Origin: an uncultured Victivallales bacterium
Lineage (GTDB): Bacteria; Verrucomicrobiota; Lentisphaeria; Victivallales; UBA1829
NCBI GenBank assembly: GCA_944391115.1
Contig: CALXSJ010000007.1
Coordinates: 1 to 64,000, forward strand
DNA length: 64,000 nucleotides
Direction: 5' to 3'
Shown: piece by piece, positions 18,601 through 27,190 of the stretch
Layout: every line of letters begins with the position of its first letter
How positions within the stretch are numbered: the first letter of the stretch is position 1
Made by a program: the position numbers and the translations under genes
Notes under the pieces: generated by a model
Told to the model about the DNA's origin: nothing
The model's input: only the letters and a program-made list of their open reading frames with translations
Database searches by the model: none

Positions 18601-19691
18601 GCCTTTTCATTTCTTTCCCGTATTTCGACAGGGTACAATCGTTTCAAAACCGGCACGGAAGGATCCTCCATCCTTGCGGCAAGGTATTTCACAGCGTCCG
18701 CAGTCATCGCCGCAAGCGGCATCCGGATATAATGAAAGGGAATCCGGTAAACCGGATAAAGATACGCGATGTCGTCGAAACAGAGCAGCTCCAATTCTTC
18801 CGGAACACGGATTCCAAGCCGCATGCAGGCAAGAAACGCCGGTCCTGCAAGGCTTCCGTTCGGGATGAAAAAGGCGGAGAAATTTTTCCGTTTCCTTTTC
18901 AGGAAATCTTCTATTTTTTCCGTATAATAGTCATCGGATGCTCCGAAACCCACGAGACATGTCAGCTCGGGATCGAACGTCTCCTGTCCCATGGCGTCCA
19001 GGTAGCCGGATTCCCGCAATGCGGTCGAGGGGCTGGTATCGGGACGGACGGCGATCAGGCCTGTTTTTTCATGCCCCAGGTCATGCAGAAAACGAACAGC
19101 CTTTTCCGATTCATAGCGGTAATTCACGGAGACATAGGCGATTTTTTCATGGGAGAAGATGCGGTTGAACAGAATTGTTTCGAATCCTGCGCGCTGAAGC
19201 GCGAGGAGCTTCTCGCAGGAACCGTTGTAGAACAGCAGCATCAGCGCATCGGCGAATTCCCTGCTGAAACTGTCGGGGTGTTCCGCGTCAATGACACTCA
19301 GGCGCAGATTCCGCTCTCTGCAGAGCGGAAGAAGCGCAGCCATGATTTTGGAACTGTACCAGTTCTCCCGTTCCTCCGGCGGCATGATGTTGATACCGAC
19401 GGTCCGGATCGTTTTTTTCCCCGTCATGCTCTCTTCCGCGGTGTTCCGGACAAATGTCCCCTTGCCGGGACGCTTCACCACGATCCCGCGGGTTTCAAGC
19501 AGGTTCAATCCGAGCCGGACTGAGGAACGGCTGATGCCGAACTGCTCCGCGAGAAGGTTTTCCGGCGGAATCTGCTCTCCCGGCGCGAGCATGCCGCGGC
19601 GGATGGAGTCCTCCAGTTCTTTTACCAGCGGCGAATATACGACCTCGCTGTTCTTCCGGAGTGATGATTTTTTTATCATGGAATGCAGCAT
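18594..19691 (-). CDS. GntR-HTH / LacI-type ligand-binding hybrid regulator
   Basis: 365 residues. A GntR winged HTH spans about 15-85 (YSPLVKELEDSIRRGMLAPG, then EQFGISRSSVRLGLNLLETR and GKGTFVRN), followed by a periplasmic-binding-protein-like effector domain from about 95 (TVGINIMPP ... FETILFNRIF ... FIPNGSLAGPAFLACMRLGIRVPEEL). Such AraR-type hybrids sense sugars. It probably controls the operon starting 400 nt downstream at 18194. A promoter (19733-19760) and a 12-bp palindrome (19705-19716) lie just upstream and suggest autoregulation. The ATG at 19691 has no strong Shine-Dalgarno; an in-frame ATG at 19679 is the alternative. Confidence 0.9.
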   Translation of the reverse strand: MLHSMIKKSSLRKNSEVVYSPLVKELEDSIRRGMLAPGEQIPPENLLAEQFGISRSSVRLGLNLLETRGIVVKRPGKGTFVRNTAEESMTGKKTIRTVGINIMPPEERENWYSSKIMAALLPLCRERNLRLSVIDAEHPDSFSREFADALMLLFYNGSCEKLLALQRAGFETILFNRIFSHEKIAYVSVNYRYESEKAVRFLHDLGHEKTGLIAVRPDTSPSTALRESGYLDAMGQETFDPELTCLVGFGASDDYYTEKIEDFLKRKRKNFSAFFIPNGSLAGPAFLACMRLGIRVPEELELLCFDDIAYLYPVYRIPFHYIRMPLAAMTADAVKYLAARMEDPSVPVLKRLYPVEIRERNEKAK

Positions 19692-19704
19692 AACACCATA
19701 TTTT

Positions 19705-19716
19705 CATACATGTATG
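19705..19716. promoter_or_regulatory. 12-bp palindrome, candidate operator of the GntR/LacI-type regulator
   Basis: Perfect palindrome CATACATGTATG, ending 13 nt before the start codon of the regulator and lying downstream of the predicted transcription start. The second GntR/LacI-type gene has a different 12-bp palindrome (55141-55152) in the same place. Confidence 0.5.
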
Positions 19717-19732
19717 TTAATCTTGTTTATTA

Positions 19733-19760
19733 ATTATATCCGTATTTTCGGAAAAAACAA
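19733..19760 (-). promoter_or_regulatory. promoter of the 18594-19691 regulator
   Basis: On the minus strand TTGTTT (19755-19760) and TATAAT (19733-19738) with a 16-nt spacer. The predicted start near 19726 puts the palindrome at about +10 to +21. Confidence 0.55.
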
Positions 19761-19806
19761 GGCGGGGAATTAAAAAACTGAAAAAAATTTCCCGCTTCCG
19801 GAATCT

Positions 19807-19831
19807 GTCTTTCCGGGAATTTCCGGAAGAC
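19807..19831. other. hairpin in the gap between the regulator and pta
   Basis: GTCTT-CCGG pairs with CCGG-AAGAC (one bulged T, 6-nt loop). Downstream lies a 16-bp A/T palindrome TTTTTTAATTAAAAAA (19855-19870). Both are in the divergent 270-nt gap, so they are more likely regulatory or structural than terminators. Function unknown. Confidence 0.35.
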
Positions 19832-19960
19832 GGACATTCCTCTGGAATTGATCTTTTTTTAATTAAAAAAGAGGCTTTTCCGCTTTCATCCGGAGAAAAA
19901 TGTGTTAAGTTAATAGACGCAATGCTTTCACTTTCATCATTAACACAAGGGACTTGGAAA

Positions 19961-20980
19961 ATGGCAAACGTACTGGAACAAATCCGCGAAAAGGCAAAAA
20001 CGCTCGGAAAGAAAATCTGTCTCACGGAAAGTGACGATCCGAGAAACCTGAAGGCCGCCGAGAAACTCGCAAAGACGGGTTATGCCAAGCCGGTTCTCGT
20101 CGGTGATGCCGATGCAATCGTCAAACTTGCCGCGGAAAACGGAATCAGCCTGGACGGCGTGGAAATTGTCGATGTTGAAAAGACGCCGGAGCTTCAGAAA
20201 TACATCGATCTGGTCTGCGAACTCCGCAAGAAAAAAGGCATGACTCCCGAGCAGGCGCGGGCCGCTCTCAAGGACACCTGCTTCTTCTCCGCCGCGATGG
20301 TGATGGCGGGCGATGCGCACGGATATGTCTCCGGCGGCGGAAATCCCAAGGGCTACAACCACAACACCGCGTCCAAGACGCGTCCGGCCCTTCAGCTTTT
20401 CAAAACCGCGTCCGGCATTAAAACGGCATCCTCCTGCTTCATCATGCAGATGCCCGACACCAAATGGGGGTACAACGGCGTCTTCGTTTACGCGGACTGC
20501 GGCATGAACATCAATCCGAACGCCGATCAGCTGGCCGAGATTGCCGTCACAACCGCCAAAACCTTCCGCGATCTTGTCGGCGGAGAACCCAAGGTCGGCA
20601 TGATCAGCTGCTCGACAAAAGGTTCCGCGCACGATCCGATCATCGACAAGGTCGTCGAGGCGACTGCGAAGGCGAAAGAGCTCGCGCCCGATCTTGCGAT
20701 TGAGGGGGAACTCCAGTTCGACGCGGCAATCCTGCCTGAAATCGCTGCAAAAAAGGCGCCGGATTCCAAAATCGCCGGACACTGCAACGTGCTCGTCTTC
20801 CCCGATCTGAACTGCGGGAACAGCATCTACAAGGCCACGGAACGGCTTGCCGGTGCGACCGCGATCGGTCCGCTGGCGCAGGGACTCCGCCGTCCGTTCA
20901 TGGACGTTTCCCGCGGATGTTCCGCGGATGACATTGTCGACTGCGCATGCGTTGCCGCCATCACCGAGTGGGCGGACTGA
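19961..20980 (+). CDS. pta: phosphate acetyltransferase
   Basis: Interconverts acetyl-CoA and acetyl phosphate, central to acetate-forming fermentation. The ATG at 19961 (MANVLEQIREKAKTLGKKI, preceded by AAGGGA) is chosen over an in-frame ATG at 19922 that adds 13 residues unlike the family. 339 residues, the short Pta form with only the catalytic PTA/PTB domain; CFFSAAMVMAGDAHGYVSGG, KVGMISCSTKGSA and CNVLVFPDLNCGNSIYK are typical. No ackA is adjacent. The esterase gene follows after 38 nt on the same strand. Confidence 0.95.
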   Translation: MANVLEQIREKAKTLGKKICLTESDDPRNLKAAEKLAKTGYAKPVLVGDADAIVKLAAENGISLDGVEIVDVEKTPELQKYIDLVCELRKKKGMTPEQARAALKDTCFFSAAMVMAGDAHGYVSGGGNPKGYNHNTASKTRPALQLFKTASGIKTASSCFIMQMPDTKWGYNGVFVYADCGMNINPNADQLAEIAVTTAKTFRDLVGGEPKVGMISCSTKGSAHDPIIDKVVEATAKAKELAPDLAIEGELQFDAAILPEIAAKKAPDSKIAGHCNVLVFPDLNCGNSIYKATERLAGATAIGPLAQGLRRPFMDVSRGCSADDIVDCACVAAITEWAD

Positions 20981-21018
20981 AAAACGCGTTTCACCAGAAC
21001 AGACCGGGAGATTCGGAA

Positions 21019-21789
21019 ATGGCTGAAAAATTGCTGGTGCTTCTGGCCGGACAGTCGAACATGTCCGGTCGCGGCTATCTCACACCGGAAGACGTTGCCG
21101 AAATCCCCGGCCTGACCGCGATCCGGCGGGATTTCCAATGGATTCCCGCCGTCGATCCCTTCAATTATGACCGCCTGAACATGCTCGGGCTTGCCGATGC
21201 AAAGGATCCCTTTGAAGTGAAGGGACTTGTCATGAACGGTGCAAAACGTGCGGGTGTCGGCCCCGGCCGGACATTCGGCAAATACATGAGGCGGCATTTC
21301 CCCGATCATGAAGTCGGTCTGATTCCCGCTTCCATCGGGGGTACGCCGATTGCCGCATGGCTGCCGGGAGGGAAGGATCCATACAGCGATGCATACCCTT
21401 ACGATGACTGTCTGAAGCTTGCCCGCGAAGCGATGAAATCCGGCCGGATCGCAGCCGTCCTCTGGCATCAGGGGGAGACCGACGCCGCAAACCGGACGCC
21501 GGACTACAAGGAAAAGCTCAAAGCAGTGGTATCCAATTTCCGGAACGATCTCGGCCTGGCGGACGTTCCTTTCATTCTGGGTGAACTCGGCAGTTTTCTG
21601 GATCCGGCATGGCCCGTGGCGGAATACAACCGCATGATTCGGGAAGTTTCCATGGAACTGCCGCGCATGGGCTGGGTGAAAACCGCCGATCTCACGGATC
21701 GCGGAGACAAACTCCATTTCTCCGCGGAAAGCCAGCACGAACTCGGACGCCGCTACTGGGAAGAGTTTCTCAGGCTTTCGAATTCGTGA
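21019..21789 (+). CDS. SASA-domain (SGNH-type) carbohydrate acetylesterase
   Basis: 256 residues from the ATG at 21019 (GGGAG upstream). GQSNMSGRG (residues 11-19) carries the nucleophile Ser block, ASIGGTPIAAW the oxyanion Gly block, WHQGETD the third block, and DKLHFSAESQ the C-terminal Asp/His pair. This pattern fits sialate O-acetylesterase/acetyl-xylan-esterase (CE6-like) proteins. No signal peptide, so it would act on imported oligosaccharides; released acetate could be activated next to pta, which is inference. Its last 20 nt overlap rsmG tail to tail. Confidence 0.85.
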   Translation: MAEKLLVLLAGQSNMSGRGYLTPEDVAEIPGLTAIRRDFQWIPAVDPFNYDRLNMLGLADAKDPFEVKGLVMNGAKRAGVGPGRTFGKYMRRHFPDHEVGLIPASIGGTPIAAWLPGGKDPYSDAYPYDDCLKLAREAMKSGRIAAVLWHQGETDAANRTPDYKEKLKAVVSNFRNDLGLADVPFILGELGSFLDPAWPVAEYNRMIREVSMELPRMGWVKTADLTDRGDKLHFSAESQHELGRRYWEEFLRLSNS

Positions 21790-22444
21790 CGCCGATCAGG
21801 AGAAAAAGACGTGTTCCGGCATCGTCCGGAAGGGAAAAAATGTCGGTTGTCTCAAAACAGATTTTCCTGTTTTTTTCCAGAAACATTCGCTCTTCCGCAT
21901 ACTGCTGCGGCGTACGGTAAACCAGAAGGCGCCCCGTTCCGTTCAGAAAACCCGTCCCCTCGCGGATCAGAATTTCCGCAGAGGCGACCGCACGGACTGT
22001 GACGGCGTCATACGCTCGGCGGAAAGGCGTTTTCCGTCCCAGTTCGTTGCCTCTTGCATGCACGGCTTTCAGATTCCGCAGTCCGAGTTTTTCCGCCGCC
22101 ATATTCACGAAATCAACTTTTTTCCGCGTGGAATCCACCGGCGTGAAGGTGCAGTGCGGAAAGGCGGCGGCAAGCACAAGAGACGGAAACCCCGCTCCGC
22201 AGCCGAGATCGCAAATCCGTTTCGGTTTCCGGAAATAGTCCGGCATGGCGAACGCCGGGGACAGGGAATCCGAAACATGTCTGCTCCAGAATCCGTCCGG
22301 TTTGATTGCCGTCAGGTTGAAAGATTTGTTCGCTTCATACAGAAGAGCGGCAAGGAGCTCCATTTTCCCCATGAAATCCGGGCAGTCGGCGGGACTGCAG
22401 GCATGGAGAAATGCCGTCACGGCATCAGAGGGTGGCGGGATCAT
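21770..22444 (-). CDS. rsmG: 16S rRNA (guanine-527-N7)-methyltransferase RsmG
   Basis: SAM-dependent methyltransferase acting on G527 of 16S rRNA. 224 residues from the ATG at 22444, which overlaps the upstream stop (ATGA); the longer frame to 22888 runs through the upstream gene out of frame and is not real. FNLTAI, RHVSDSLSP, ICDLGCGAGFPSLVLAAAFP (SAM motif I) and DSTRKKVDFVNMAAEKLGL are all typical RsmG blocks. It closes the Tad-like gene string. Confidence 0.94.
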   Translation of the reverse strand: MIPPPSDAVTAFLHACSPADCPDFMGKMELLAALLYEANKSFNLTAIKPDGFWSRHVSDSLSPAFAMPDYFRKPKRICDLGCGAGFPSLVLAAAFPHCTFTPVDSTRKKVDFVNMAAEKLGLRNLKAVHARGNELGRKTPFRRAYDAVTVRAVASAEILIREGTGFLNGTGRLLVYRTPQQYAEERMFLEKNRKICFETTDIFSLPDDAGTRLFLLIGVTNSKA

Positions 22445-22983
22445 GCCGCACCTTTCAGCTGAACGACGAGAACCAGCGAGGCGAGAGCGAAAAGAGCGGG
22501 CAGGGCGGCGCTTGCAATCCGCCAGAACAGATTGTTTGCGATCCTGCGGATCCAGTCGCGCATCCAGTGCGGTTTGGCGGCGATGAAAATGCCGATGGTC
22601 CCGGTGACAAAGCACAGGAAGGCGAAAAAGGATGAATAACGCAGATCCGCGGCATAAGTCGCGTTGAGCAGGAAATGCGCGCCGAGAATCAGCGCTCCTG
22701 CAAATGCGCGGGAGAAAAGATAGTCCAGATAGAGATAACAGAGCACGGTCAGCGCCACGGCGGCGATGACGAGTATGGAAAGATGTTCCCTTGCGGAAAA
22801 CATCGGTTCCACATTCGGAATGAAAAACAGAAGCGCAAGAAAACCGAGCGCCGCTCCTCCTGCGCGGTTCCGCGGGAGCGCCTCCCATTTTCCGAGATTC
22901 GACGGACGGATCAGGAAAGCGGCCGCGAGCGCAAGGAAAATGGAAATCACAATGCAGACAATCAAAGCCGTTGCTAAAATCAT
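22441..22983 (-). CDS. multi-pass membrane protein of unknown function
   Basis: 180 residues with about five hydrophobic segments (about 2-24, 43-60, 69-92, 95-112, 117-138, and one near 155-175). No recognised motif. It lies between the PEGA lipoprotein gene (15 nt) and rsmG (ATGA overlap), so it is probably co-expressed with the Tad-like genes; a role in that apparatus is only a positional guess. Confidence 0.7.
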   Translation of the reverse strand: MILATALIVCIVISIFLALAAAFLIRPSNLGKWEALPRNRAGGAALGFLALLFFIPNVEPMFSAREHLSILVIAAVALTVLCYLYLDYLFSRAFAGALILGAHFLLNATYAADLRYSSFFAFLCFVTGTIGIFIAAKPHWMRDWIRRIANNLFWRIASAALPALFALASLVLVVQLKGAA

Positions 22984-22998
22984 GGAAAGCCTTCTGAG

Positions 22999-24351
22999 TT
23001 ATTCGTTGATCTTCAGAGTTTCAATATCGCTGATCGCCGCTTTCTTGTAGGACTGTTTGACACCGGGTTCCGGTTCGAACATGATTTCATCCTTCAGGGT
23101 GGAAGCGAGCCGTCCGACACGGACCAGGCCGGACTTCAGCGTCAGTTTTGTGTTTGGAATCCAGAGTGTCAAATTCGGCATGCGTTTGACTTCGCCTTTC
23201 TTGATCTCGAAGGAATAGGAACGCTTTTCCGGGCGGCCGCGTTTATGCGCGATGGTGACGACATGCTTTCCCATGCTCAGATTGCGGAGCGACAGAAGTC
23301 TGGACATGCCGGGATTGGCGGGATCCGGTTCGGTTGTGCCAACCATCTTCCCGTCCAGATAGACTGTAATGTGCGGGGGAACCGTCACGAGATCGACTCC
23401 GCCGGTATTGCTGTCCAGACTGAGCGCGACTTCCAGCTCGTTGCCCGCCGTCACGGTGACTTCTCGCGTCGCCGGATCGTATCCCTCCTTTTCCAGACGG
23501 ATGCGGTAGACGCCGGGAAGAAGCTGCCTGAGCTCCATCGGAGTGTCCGAATACTGCTTGTCGTTCACGAATACGCGCGCGCCTTCGGGCTTGGAGGTGA
23601 TTTTCAGCGTGCTTGGAATGATCTCAAGCTTCAGGTTTTTCAAGACGGTTTCCTGGCGTCTTGTCACCGTCACGACCTGCTTCAGGGTGACATAGCCTTC
23701 CCTGGCGATTTCCAGATTGTGGCGTCCCTCCTCAATGCGTTCGGAAAAAGGCGTGCGTCCCATTACCATGCCGTCCAGCGTGACGGTTGCGCCGCTCGGA
23801 CTGGAGGTGATTTTCAGCGTTCCGACGTTGGACGCAAGATCGGTCTTGATCAGAAGCGGACGGCCGTCCTCGTTCATTTTCCAGGAGACGGTCCGTTTCG
23901 TATAGCCGCTTTTGTTCAGTTCGGCGGAATACTCCCCGTAGGGAAGATCCTTGATGACCAGGGGGGTTTCCCCGATCTTCTTTCCCTGGAATACGACCGG
24001 CGCGGCGGAAGGCACGCTTGTCAGCATCACGGATGCCGTGACGGGATTCAGTTCCACATTGATCTTCTGATCCGCCCCCTGTTTGATTTCGGTCCTGACC
24101 AGTTCGGTTTTGTATCCCGGCAGTTCCAGCTGGATTACATAGGTGGAAGGCGGCAGCGAGCATTTGAAAGGAGTCCGGCCGCGTTCCTTTCCCAGCATGG
24201 ATACCGCCGCCCCGGACGGGACGGAGGTGATCTCCAGTTTCGGTTTCGGCGCGGCAGTCTGTTTTTTCCCGCATCCGGCGCACAGGAAGACGGCGGCAAG
24301 CGACAGAGAGAGAAAGGGAATGGAAAGGATTGTTCTCATGTTCATCGTCAT
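22999..24351 (-). CDS. PEGA-repeat lipoprotein
   Basis: 450 residues. A lipoprotein signal ends in the lipobox LCAGC (Cys at about 27), predicting anchoring in the outer or inner membrane. Then come about five PEGA-type beta repeats with the hallmark pattern S-x-P-x-G-A-x-V...G-x-T-P (for example TSVPSGAAVSMLGKERGRTP and SSPSGATVTLDGMVMGRTP), covering about residues 38-385, and a short C-terminal region. PEGA domains are surface-layer-like beta modules of unclear role. The ATG overlaps the FHA gene stop (ATGA) with AGAGGG upstream. Confidence 0.9.
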   Translation of the reverse strand: MTMNMRTILSIPFLSLSLAAVFLCAGCGKKQTAAPKPKLEITSVPSGAAVSMLGKERGRTPFKCSLPPSTYVIQLELPGYKTELVRTEIKQGADQKINVELNPVTASVMLTSVPSAAPVVFQGKKIGETPLVIKDLPYGEYSAELNKSGYTKRTVSWKMNEDGRPLLIKTDLASNVGTLKITSSPSGATVTLDGMVMGRTPFSERIEEGRHNLEIAREGYVTLKQVVTVTRRQETVLKNLKLEIIPSTLKITSKPEGARVFVNDKQYSDTPMELRQLLPGVYRIRLEKEGYDPATREVTVTAGNELEVALSLDSNTGGVDLVTVPPHITVYLDGKMVGTTEPDPANPGMSRLLSLRNLSMGKHVVTIAHKRGRPEKRSYSFEIKKGEVKRMPNLTLWIPNTKLTLKSGLVRVGRLASTLKDEIMFEPEPGVKQSYKKAAISDIETLKINE

Positions 24352-25856
24352 TTTTTCCCTCTTAAGATGGTTTCCAGTTTAATCTTGCTGGCGCGCGCCT
24401 TCTGATAGGGTTTGCTGTCCGGATCCAGGTAGTCCATCAGTTTCTGGCATTCCTGCGCGGCTTCCGCCAGCTGTCTTCTGCGGAGCAGGATGTTGATGTT
24501 TGTTTCCGCGTCCTTGATCATTTTCTTCAGAATGCTCTCGGCTTCCTTGAGATGCTTCGCGGCAATGTTCAGCTCCTTCGGCGGCGGATCGAACTGCTCA
24601 TAGAATTCCACGGCGATCTGATAACGGAGAATGGCGTTGCGCAGATTTTCCGGACGCGCCTGATAGTTGGCGAAGAGATCCTCGGCTTTCTGGAATGCCT
24701 TTTCAGCTTCGGCGCGCATTTCCTCGGCGGAAAGCGAGACCGTTTTCAGACCGTAATCCTCGGCGAAGCGTTCTATCGCCATTTCAATCGCCTCGAAGGA
24801 GTTGCTCGGATAGTTGTTGCGGACCGTGATGCTGTTGAGATAAGGGCCGTAAGCGATTTTCAGGGAGCGTGTTTCATCCACGCCGTCGGCGGAGGGAGAG
24901 GGTTCCTCCTGCTCCAGCTTCATGAAACCGGTATCCTTGATGGAACTGAGCAGGGTCTTTTTGTAATCCGGGTTGATTTCTCCGAACTTCCGTACGAAAT
25001 GGCGGCGGTGTTTCAGATCATCCAGCATGAAAACCGCGGAATTGTCCCTGATTTTCAATGAGAAGCGGAAGACGTTGTCCTTGGATACGATCTGTTTTTC
25101 ATAATCCAGATAGAAGGGATTGCGGTCGGAAATCGCGACCGGTGCGACAGGGGGCGTTTTCGGCGCGGGAGCGTTCCCGAACATGAGAAAAAGTGAGACG
25201 ACAATGACCGCAACGCCGATGACTCCGACGGTGAACAGGAGATTCCCCCGTCGGAAAAAGTGATGTTCGGCTGTGTTTTTCTGCTCTTTTTTTCCGGAAA
25301 AGAGATTGTTGATGTCGGGGGCGGGAGAGGCAGTTGCCGCCGGGGCGTTTTCCCCTGCCTTCGCGGAGGGAAGGGATACCTTGAAAATTTTTTTCTTCTG
25401 TTCGTTCCGGCCTGTTTCCGGAGAGGGTTCCTTCGGAGGCTGTTCCGGCATTTCCGGCGGCGCAGACGCCGGACGGGGGGATGTATGGAAAATCACCTGC
25501 GGCTTCTTCTTTTTCCGGGTCTGATCCTCAAGAATTTCAGCGGTTTTTTCCGCGGCTGCCGCATTTTCCTCCCCGAAGCGCAGCACCTGGTCTCCGATCA
25601 GAATCACATCCCCGTCTTTCAACGGGGCGGACATCGTAAGCGGATTGCCGTTGAGCGTGGTGCCGTTGGTGCTTCCGAGATCTTCAATGCACCATTTCCC
25701 CGCCGGATTCCGGCTGATTTTCGCATGGTAGCGCGACACGCCGCCGATCAGAAGCTGGATGTCGTTGTCGGTCTCCCTTCCGATTCTGGCGCCGTCCGGC
25801 GCAATTTCCTGCGATTGTCCTGTTCTGGGGCCGTTCAGAAAATAAAGTTTTATCAT
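24348..25856 (-). CDS. FHA-domain single-pass membrane protein
   Basis: 502 residues. An N-terminal FHA phosphothreonine-binding domain (about 1-95) keeps the key residues Arg27 (IGRETDND), Ser41 (GVSRYHAKI) and Asn64 (GSTNGTTLNG). A Pro/Lys-rich linker (about 110-200) leads to one transmembrane helix (about 205-227), then an extracytoplasmic or periplasmic part that ends in TPR-like helices (about 375-500). This suggests a phosphorylation-sensing membrane scaffold for the secretion apparatus; partner kinase not in the window. Between the DUF192 gene (3 nt) and the PEGA lipoprotein gene (ATGA overlap). Confidence 0.85.
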   Translation of the reverse strand: MIKLYFLNGPRTGQSQEIAPDGARIGRETDNDIQLLIGGVSRYHAKISRNPAGKWCIEDLGSTNGTTLNGNPLTMSAPLKDGDVILIGDQVLRFGEENAAAAEKTAEILEDQTRKKKKPQVIFHTSPRPASAPPEMPEQPPKEPSPETGRNEQKKKIFKVSLPSAKAGENAPAATASPAPDINNLFSGKKEQKNTAEHHFFRRGNLLFTVGVIGVAVIVVSLFLMFGNAPAPKTPPVAPVAISDRNPFYLDYEKQIVSKDNVFRFSLKIRDNSAVFMLDDLKHRRHFVRKFGEINPDYKKTLLSSIKDTGFMKLEQEEPSPSADGVDETRSLKIAYGPYLNSITVRNNYPSNSFEAIEMAIERFAEDYGLKTVSLSAEEMRAEAEKAFQKAEDLFANYQARPENLRNAILRYQIAVEFYEQFDPPPKELNIAAKHLKEAESILKKMIKDAETNINILLRRRQLAEAAQECQKLMDYLDPDSKPYQKARASKIKLETILRGKK

Positions 25857-25859
25857 CTT

Positions 25860-26288
25860 TTATTCCTTCTCCTCACAACGAACCGCGCCTTCCGCCGTTT
25901 TCCGGCGCATCAGCGCATCTGCCAGTTGTCTCTCCATTCTCGCATCCGCCACCGCCGCCAGATCGACGATATCGCCGGCGGTGCTGGAAGTCCGTTCGAT
26001 TGCTCCAACTGGTAACTCTATCACATAAAACGCCTTTTTGCAATGTACAAACGGATTCCAGGGGCGTAAATTCGGCACTGTTTTCAGGATTTTGTGATCC
26101 GGTCCGACAAAAATCACATCCAGGGGAATTGACATGAAACAGGTGTGGATCGAATTGCAGCGGTCGAACACCATGGCGTCAAATCCGTCGAATTTCCTCC
26201 GGATCATTCCCCTGGCCCGCTGAAAAGGTCCCAGCGCGCAAACCGTCCGGGTGGAGATCACCGTCTTTTTTGTCAGGTTGCAGATCAT
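25860..26288 (-). CDS. DUF192 family protein
   Basis: 142 residues. The DUF192 core is clear: RARGMIRR, the IHTCFMSIPLDVIFV strand pair, and VIELPVGAIER. DUF192 proteins are small beta-barrel-like proteins of unknown function often found next to tad/flp genes, as here. Unlike many members it has no signal peptide. It has an extra C-terminal helix of about 40 residues. It lies 15 nt after tadC. Confidence 0.88.
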   Translation of the reverse strand: MICNLTKKTVISTRTVCALGPFQRARGMIRRKFDGFDAMVFDRCNSIHTCFMSIPLDVIFVGPDHKILKTVPNLRPWNPFVHCKKAFYVIELPVGAIERTSSTAGDIVDLAAVADARMERQLADALMRRKTAEGAVRCEEKE

Positions 26289-26303
26289 TGCATCCTCACC
26301 TCG

Positions 26304-27176
26304 CTAGGAGAGGGTTTTCAGCGCTTCGTACGCAATCGGCCCGATCAGAATAAGGAAGACACACGGAAAAATGAACACCACGACCGGAAAGAGAATTTTT
26401 ACCGGCGCTTCATTGGCGAGCTTTTCCGCACGGACAAAACGCTTGTTGCGCAGCTGATCGCCCTGAATGCGCAGAAGCTGCCCGATGCTCACACCGAGTT
26501 CGTCCGCCTGCACGATCGCGTTGACGACGGAGGCGAGTTCCGGCTGCCGCACCCGGTCGCTCATTTCCTTCAGCGCCGCCGAACGGCCTTTCCCGAGCTG
26601 GATTTCATGCAGAGCACGGTTCAGTTCCTCCCCGAGAGGATCGTTTTTGCGCCGCGCCATGATGTCCCGGAGCGCCGTCAGGAAGTCTTTCCCCGCTTCC
26701 ACGGAGAGCGTCAGAAGATCCAGCACGTTCGGAAGCGATTTCAGAATGGACAGATGCCGTTTCGCCACCACCTGTTTCAGCCAGACCGAGGGATAGCAGG
26801 CAAGCGCAAACCAGAGCAGCAGGCCCGAAAGCGCATTGCTGCCCAGGGCAAAAAGAATGAAAACCAGAAAGCCGAAAATCGCCATGAACACTTTCAGCGC
26901 GAAAAAACGCTCTCCCGAAACCGCCTGGTCGAGACTCGCCATCTGGATCAGCTCTTCCGTCTGCCTGCGCGAAGGTTCAAAGAACGGCGCGTCGGACAGG
27001 AATCTCACATTGGAGACCAGCGGCAGGAAGAAACGGAAAAACAGCGGCAGACGGGTGTATTCGTGCATCTCGTCCTCCTGTTTTTCAATCTCGATCATGC
27101 GGAACAGGTCGAAAACCAGGAGAAAAAGGCATCCGGCCGCCACCGCGGCGCAGAGACTGGCGAGCACTGTAAACAT
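26304..27176 (-). CDS. tadC: TadC-like inner-membrane platform protein (T2SSF family)
   Basis: 290 residues with an N-terminal TM, a central TM pair (about 110-145), a cytoplasmic GspF-type domain (LPNVLDLLTLSVEAGKDFLTAL, then GVSIGQLLRIQGDQLRNKR) and a C-terminal TM pair. This is the second GspF-like platform protein of Tad systems, which anchors the ATPase at the inner membrane. AAGGAG precedes the ATG; tadB lies 14 nt upstream. Confidence 0.92.
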   Translation of the reverse strand: MFTVLASLCAAVAAGCLFLLVFDLFRMIEIEKQEDEMHEYTRLPLFFRFFLPLVSNVRFLSDAPFFEPSRRQTEELIQMASLDQAVSGERFFALKVFMAIFGFLVFILFALGSNALSGLLLWFALACYPSVWLKQVVAKRHLSILKSLPNVLDLLTLSVEAGKDFLTALRDIMARRKNDPLGEELNRALHEIQLGKGRSAALKEMSDRVRQPELASVVNAIVQADELGVSIGQLLRIQGDQLRNKRFVRAEKLANEAPVKILFPVVVFIFPCVFLILIGPIAYEALKTLS

Positions 27177-27190
27177 GGGATTCTCCTTTA

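Noticed and set aside
19717-20025. 102-codon minus-strand frame between the regulator and pta
   Set aside because: Crosses the predicted promoter of the regulator and the pta start; no motif.
22445-22888. 148-residue N-terminal extension of RsmG
   Set aside because: It is the upstream membrane-protein gene read in another frame; the ATGA start at 22444 gives a normal-length RsmG.
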